From positions 1 through 55,520 of the forward strand of contig NZ_CBVJ010000089.1 of the NCBI RefSeq assembly GCF_000513275.1: 55,520 nucleotides of DNA, written 5' to 3'. A model generated the notes under the pieces. That model did not search any database, had not been told where the DNA came from, and saw only the letters and a program-made list of their open reading frames with translations. Positions 52,973 to 55,520 of the stretch are shown piece after piece. Positions within the stretch are counted from its first letter, which is position 1; every line of letters starts with the position of its first letter. This stretch comes from Paenibacillus gorillae (lineage in GTDB: Bacteria > Bacillota > Bacilli > Paenibacillales > Paenibacillaceae). The position numbers and the translations under genes were made by a program.

Positions 52973-53890
52973 TTATATGCCCGCGCCTAATTCATAAGGC
53001 GTTTGCTGGTATACATAATAGTTGAGCCAGTTCGAGTAAAGCAGGTTCGCATGCGCGCGCCATGTCGAAAGCGGCAGACGCTCCGGGTTATCACCCGGGA
53101 AATAGTTCTTCGGCACATCAATAGCCAGTCCTTTTGCCTTATCGCGATCATACTCGAATTTCAGCGAAAGCGGATCATATTCCGAATGGCCGCTGACAAA
53201 AATTTGTCTGCCATCCTTGGAAGCTACAAGGTATACACCGGATTCTTCCGATTCCGACAATATTTCAAGCTCCTCGATTTTCTTGATATCCTCCCGCCGG
53301 ACTTCTGTGTGACGAGATTGCGGGACGAAAAACATTTCATCAAAGCCGCGGAGCAAGTTAATATTCCGCTTCTCGATTGTGTGCGGAAACACGCCGAAAA
53401 TTTTATCGTCAAGCTCATATTTCGGAACGCCGTAATGATGGTAGAGTCCCGCCTGCGAGGCCCAACAGATATGGAAAGTCGAAGTAACGTGTTTTTTGCT
53501 CCATTCCATAATGTCCTTCAGCTCATCCCAATAGTTGACATCTTCGAAATTCAAATGCTCGACCGGCGCACCGGTTATGATCATCCCGTCATAATACTCA
53601 TGGGAAATTTCGTCGAAGGTTTTGTAAAAGGACTCCAGATGATCCGCCGACGTGTTCTTCGACGTATGTGTCTTCGGATGGAGCAATACCGCCTCCACTT
53701 GCAGCGGCGTGTTGCCGATCAGGCGCAGAAGCTGCGTCTCGGTCGTTTCTTTGGTCGGCATCAGATTCAGAATAACAATTCGTAAAGGACGAATATCCTG
53801 ATGGTACGCGGTGCTCTCATCCATCACAAAAATGTTTTCGTTGTTCAATACTTCTTTCGCTGGTAAATGATCTGGCACTTTAATCGGCAT
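52973..53890 (-). CDS. metA: Homoserine O-acetyltransferase (MetA family)
   Basis: Acylates homoserine at the head of methionine synthesis. 305 residues of the MetA/HTS fold with catalytic Cys142 ([16 protein letters not shown]), His/Glu in FVSGHSEYD and the [14 protein letters not shown] loop. Residue 111 is Glu; in the family Glu here favours acetyl-CoA and Gly favours succinyl-CoA, so acetyl specificity is predicted. ATG 53890 with GGGAG upstream; GTG at 53899 is inside the site. First gene of the operon, behind an S-box. Confidence 0.93.
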   Translation of the reverse strand: MPIKVPDHLPAKEVLNNENIFVMDESTAYHQDIRPLRIVILNLMPTKETTETQLLRLIGNTPLQVEAVLLHPKTHTSKNTSADHLESFYKTFDEISHEYYDGMIITGAPVEHLNFEDVNYWDELKDIMEWSKKHVTSTFHICWASQAGLYHHYGVPKYELDDKIFGVFPHTIEKRNINLLRGFDEMFFVPQSRHTEVRREDIKKIEELEILSESEESGVYLVASKDGRQIFVSGHSEYDPLSLKFEYDRDKAKGLAIDVPKNYFPGDNPERLPLSTWRAHANLLYSNWLNYYVYQQTPYELGAGI

Positions 53891-53930
53891 ACGATTCACT
53901 CCCTTATCTCAGTCTGGGTATTTAAAGCGC

Positions 53931-54103
53931 AAAAAATGACCCTTTCTGCAGTGAGAAAAGGTCGTACGCTCAAGAAATAAAGCTTCCGCCTCTCTCATCT
54001 CTCAGAAACCTGTAACCATTGGTCTCCGCAAGAATTAGCACCGTGCTTACGCCGGTTGCCGGGCTTCATCGGGCTAGTCCCTCCGCCTGCTCTTGATAAG
54101 AAA
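53931..54103 (-). ncRNA. SAM-I (S-box) riboswitch of the met operon
   Basis: Minus-strand aptamer with the class signature: CTTATCAAGAGC (54089-54100), GGAGGGACTAGCCCGATGAA and GCCCGGCAACC near 54050-54078, a distal GGTGCTAATTC and CCA-type J4/1 region (54020-54045) and the closing GATGAGAGAGG arm near 53990-54008. The terminator stem GACCTTTTCT/AGAAAGGGTC with six T (53931-53963) is the expression platform. When SAM is plentiful the operon is switched off. Confidence 0.93.
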
Positions 54104-54148
54104 GTTGATCTATTTGGTTATGCACTTCAATTCCAGTTCTTATTCTTA

Positions 54149-54177
54149 ACTTTAATGGATTCTGGCATTCGCGTCAA
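54149..54177 (-). promoter_or_regulatory. met operon promoter
   Basis: Minus strand TTGACG (54172-54177), 17-bp spacer, TAAAGT (54149-54154), 45 bp before the SAM aptamer. Confidence 0.6.
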
Positions 54178-54224
54178 GAAGGATTGTAGCATAAGCTATA
54201 GCAATCCACAGCCTCTTTTTCTTC

Positions 54225-54254
54225 TTGAATGTAAATGCACAGCAGGAGTATACT
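54225..54254 (+). promoter_or_regulatory. corA promoter
   Basis: TTGAAT (54225-54230), 18-bp spacer, TATACT (54249-54254). It gives a leader of about 205 nt. Confidence 0.6.
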
Positions 54255-54359
54255 AGACAAGGATTGTGGATTATACCCGATTCTAGATGAATTAGCAAAG
54301 GAGTGCATACGGACATGGAAGGCGACCGACCTAAGCCTGACAACAATCGAATACGGTAT

Positions 54360-54433
54360 CTGCCGGATCGAAAGCTAACCTGGGCTTTACGGTGTCTTAC
54401 GTAACCGTCCCGAAAGCACTTTTCATCCGGCAG
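54360..54433 (+). ncRNA. Structured leader of corA, class not recognised
   Basis: CTGCCGGAT (54360-54368) pairs with ATCCGGCAG (54425-54433) and encloses three stems: AAAGC/GCTTT (54371-54388), ACGGT/ACCGT (54389-54408) and GAAAG/CTTTTC (54412-54424), a four-way-junction shape. Upstream sequence (54300-54358) is G-rich and could extend it. It does not show the Mg M-box, the yybP-ykoY or any other riboswitch signature I know. No T-run follows, so any control would be translational; the ribosome site is 15 nt downstream. Confidence 0.5.
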
Positions 54434-54465
54434 TTCTCCGTTAATCAAGAGAGGAGATGCAAGGG

Positions 54466-55401
54466 ATGAAAATTCGTCTCGTAAATAATGGAGTATTTAC
54501 TCCGATTGAGGATATTAATGAAACGCTGCTTCCCGCAGCAAAAGGCTTCTATTGGATAGACGCAGACGTGGAGGATTTGGCTGTTCTGCAGCCCCTGTTC
54601 GGCATGCATGATTTGGCGGTAGAGGATTGCTTGAGCGAAGAAGAGCAGCGTCCAAAAATTGAGATTTATGAAAATCATTATTTTATCGTAATTAACAGCA
54701 TCCGGTTTGACGATGAGGAAATTTTTCTCCGGGCATTGAACATTTTTCTCGGACGCCATTATATTATAACGGTCACGAAACAAAAAATTAACGAGCTCCG
54801 CTCCTTGAAGCCTGTCTTGTGGGAGCAGGAGGTTAGCAGTCCCGATTACTTCCTGTATCATCTGGTCGATATTGTGGTCGATAACTATTTCCTGGTTGGC
54901 GACCGAATCGATACCCGGATTGAGACGCTTGAAGAAGATATTCTGATGCACACGAAAAAATCGCATCTGAATGAAATTATCGGTTTGCGCGGCGAAATAC
55001 TATGGCTCAAAAAAGTGCTTGGTCCGCAAAAGGATGTAATCGCTACTTTAAATAAGAAGGATTTAAAGCTGATTGACGATCAGCTGCAAAAATATTTTAG
55101 CGATATTTATGAAAATGCGGTCAAAATCGCGGAGTCCTTCGATACGTACCGCGAGCTTATGGGCAACTTACGAGAGGCTTATCAGTCCAGCATCTCGGCC
55201 AGAGCGAATGAAATTATGCGCGTGTTTACCGCGATGACGACGATTTTCATGCCGCTTACGTTCATCACGGGGATATACGGAATGAACTTCGATTTCATTC
55301 CCGGCCTGCATTTGCGCGGCGGCTCGTATATTTTGCTCGGCATTATGATGCTGCTGGGCTTCGGCATGTTCTTTATTTTCCGCAAGAAAAATTGGCTGTA
55401 A
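54466..55401 (+). CDS. corA: CorA family magnesium transporter
   Basis: Pentameric divalent-cation channel, 311 residues: N-terminal alpha/beta cytoplasmic domain (1-200, with FYWIDADVEDLAVLQPLFGMHDLAVEDC), a long stalk helix (about 200-250) and two C-terminal transmembrane helices, the first ending in the selectivity motif GMN (FITGIYGMNF), and a basic end KKNWL. ATG 54466 has AGGAG nine bases upstream; the ATG at 54457 is closer to the site but less well spaced. Single gene with a structured leader. Confidence 0.95.
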   Translation: MKIRLVNNGVFTPIEDINETLLPAAKGFYWIDADVEDLAVLQPLFGMHDLAVEDCLSEEEQRPKIEIYENHYFIVINSIRFDDEEIFLRALNIFLGRHYIITVTKQKINELRSLKPVLWEQEVSSPDYFLYHLVDIVVDNYFLVGDRIDTRIETLEEDILMHTKKSHLNEIIGLRGEILWLKKVLGPQKDVIATLNKKDLKLIDDQLQKYFSDIYENAVKIAESFDTYRELMGNLREAYQSSISARANEIMRVFTAMTTIFMPLTFITGIYGMNFDFIPGLHLRGGSYILLGIMMLLGFGMFFIFRKKNWL

Positions 55402-55456
55402 ACGGCTTGAGCCGCCGCCGCTACTGCAGTGCCTCAATTCCGGGCAGGCGGCCGGC

Positions 55457-55478
55457 CAAACTGCAAAATTGCAGTTTG
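55457..55478. repeat. Perfect 22-bp inverted repeat after corA
   Basis: CAAACTGCAA (55457-55466), AA, TTGCAGTTTG (55469-55478), 56 bp after the corA stop, followed by TTTAGCC that pairs with the preceding GGC. Likely a terminator or an end of an intergenic repeat; AAAATGTAAAAG follows at 55509. Confidence 0.55.
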
Positions 55479-55520
55479 TTTAGCCAATTTCGGTCATTTT
55501 CATAGCTCAAAATGTAAAAG

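Noticed and set aside
54056..54256. 66-residue open frame on the plus strand
   Set aside because: It lies opposite the SAM riboswitch of the met operon and has no ribosome site.
54300..54433. M-box (ykoK) magnesium riboswitch before corA
   Set aside because: The conserved M-box segments are not found; only generic stems are, so it is reported as an unassigned leader.
1..55520. tRNA or rRNA genes
   Set aside because: No cloverleaf with T-loop signature and no rRNA segment was noticed in reading either strand; a tRNAscan run would settle it.

Overview
The window is chromosomal DNA from an endospore-forming, flagellated, aerobic Bacillota. Gene content and protein sequences point to Paenibacillus or a close relative in Paenibacillaceae. 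The evidence is sporulation and germination genes (SpoVR, PrkA, a KinB-like kinase, a GerA-family receptor operon, YtxC, a gamma-SASP-like peptide), Bacillus-type regulation (a T-box, an S-box, GlnR/TnrA-like boxes, LiaFSR, AbrB, a PhoP-like regulator) and strong GGAGG ribosome binding sites. No rRNA, tRNA, CRISPR array, phage or transposase gene was seen. 45 protein genes are called; about two thirds lie on the minus strand.

Layout. 0-4.2 kb: odhAB (2-oxoglutarate dehydrogenase E1 and E2). 4.2-8.1 kb: spoVR, a membrane histidine kinase of KinB type and a GAF-GGDEF diguanylate cyclase. 8.1-9.0 kb: a gene-free stretch with two families of intergenic repeats. 9.0-11.8 kb: a sugar-isomerase/aldo-keto reductase pair divergent from an AraC regulator. 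11.8-15.7 kb: a germination receptor operon in the order B-A-C. 15.9-19.3 kb: a circularly permuted ATP-grasp, alpha-E and transglutaminase operon. 19.5-27 kb: a globin-coupled sensor, PrkA, a PD-(D/E)XK-like protein, an aminotransferase, a 32-residue membrane peptide, an AbrB protein with a zinc-ribbon-like tail, TrmL and an orphan PhoP-like regulator behind four 11-bp-spaced Pho-box-like hexamers. 26.9-31.2 kb: serC, a beta-type glutamine synthetase and DAHP synthase.

31.2-32.8 kb is the most unusual part: a 1.5-kb gene-free stretch with a perfect 28-bp palindrome at the aroF promoter, 41-bp tandem repeats and three copies of a ~208-bp element made of nested hairpins. 32.8-44.3 kb: ispH, a two-component system next to an HtrA protease, a YugN-like protein, liaF-liaS-liaR, the amt ammonium transporter, a coiled-coil protein, a small Asn-rich peptide and a 3D-domain protein. 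44.3-55.5 kb: thrS with its T-box, ytxC, an isolated flagellin with a sigma-D promoter, mqnC, the metA-metI-metC operon behind a SAM-I riboswitch, and corA behind a structured leader of no class I recognise.

Themes: nitrogen control is visible twice (perfect TGTNA-N7-TNACA upstream of glnA, near-match upstream of amt); envelope stress is handled by LiaFSR and perhaps the HtrA-linked two-component system; methionine and threonyl-tRNA supply are controlled by RNA leaders. All functions are inferred from sequence reading and remembered family features; no search was run.
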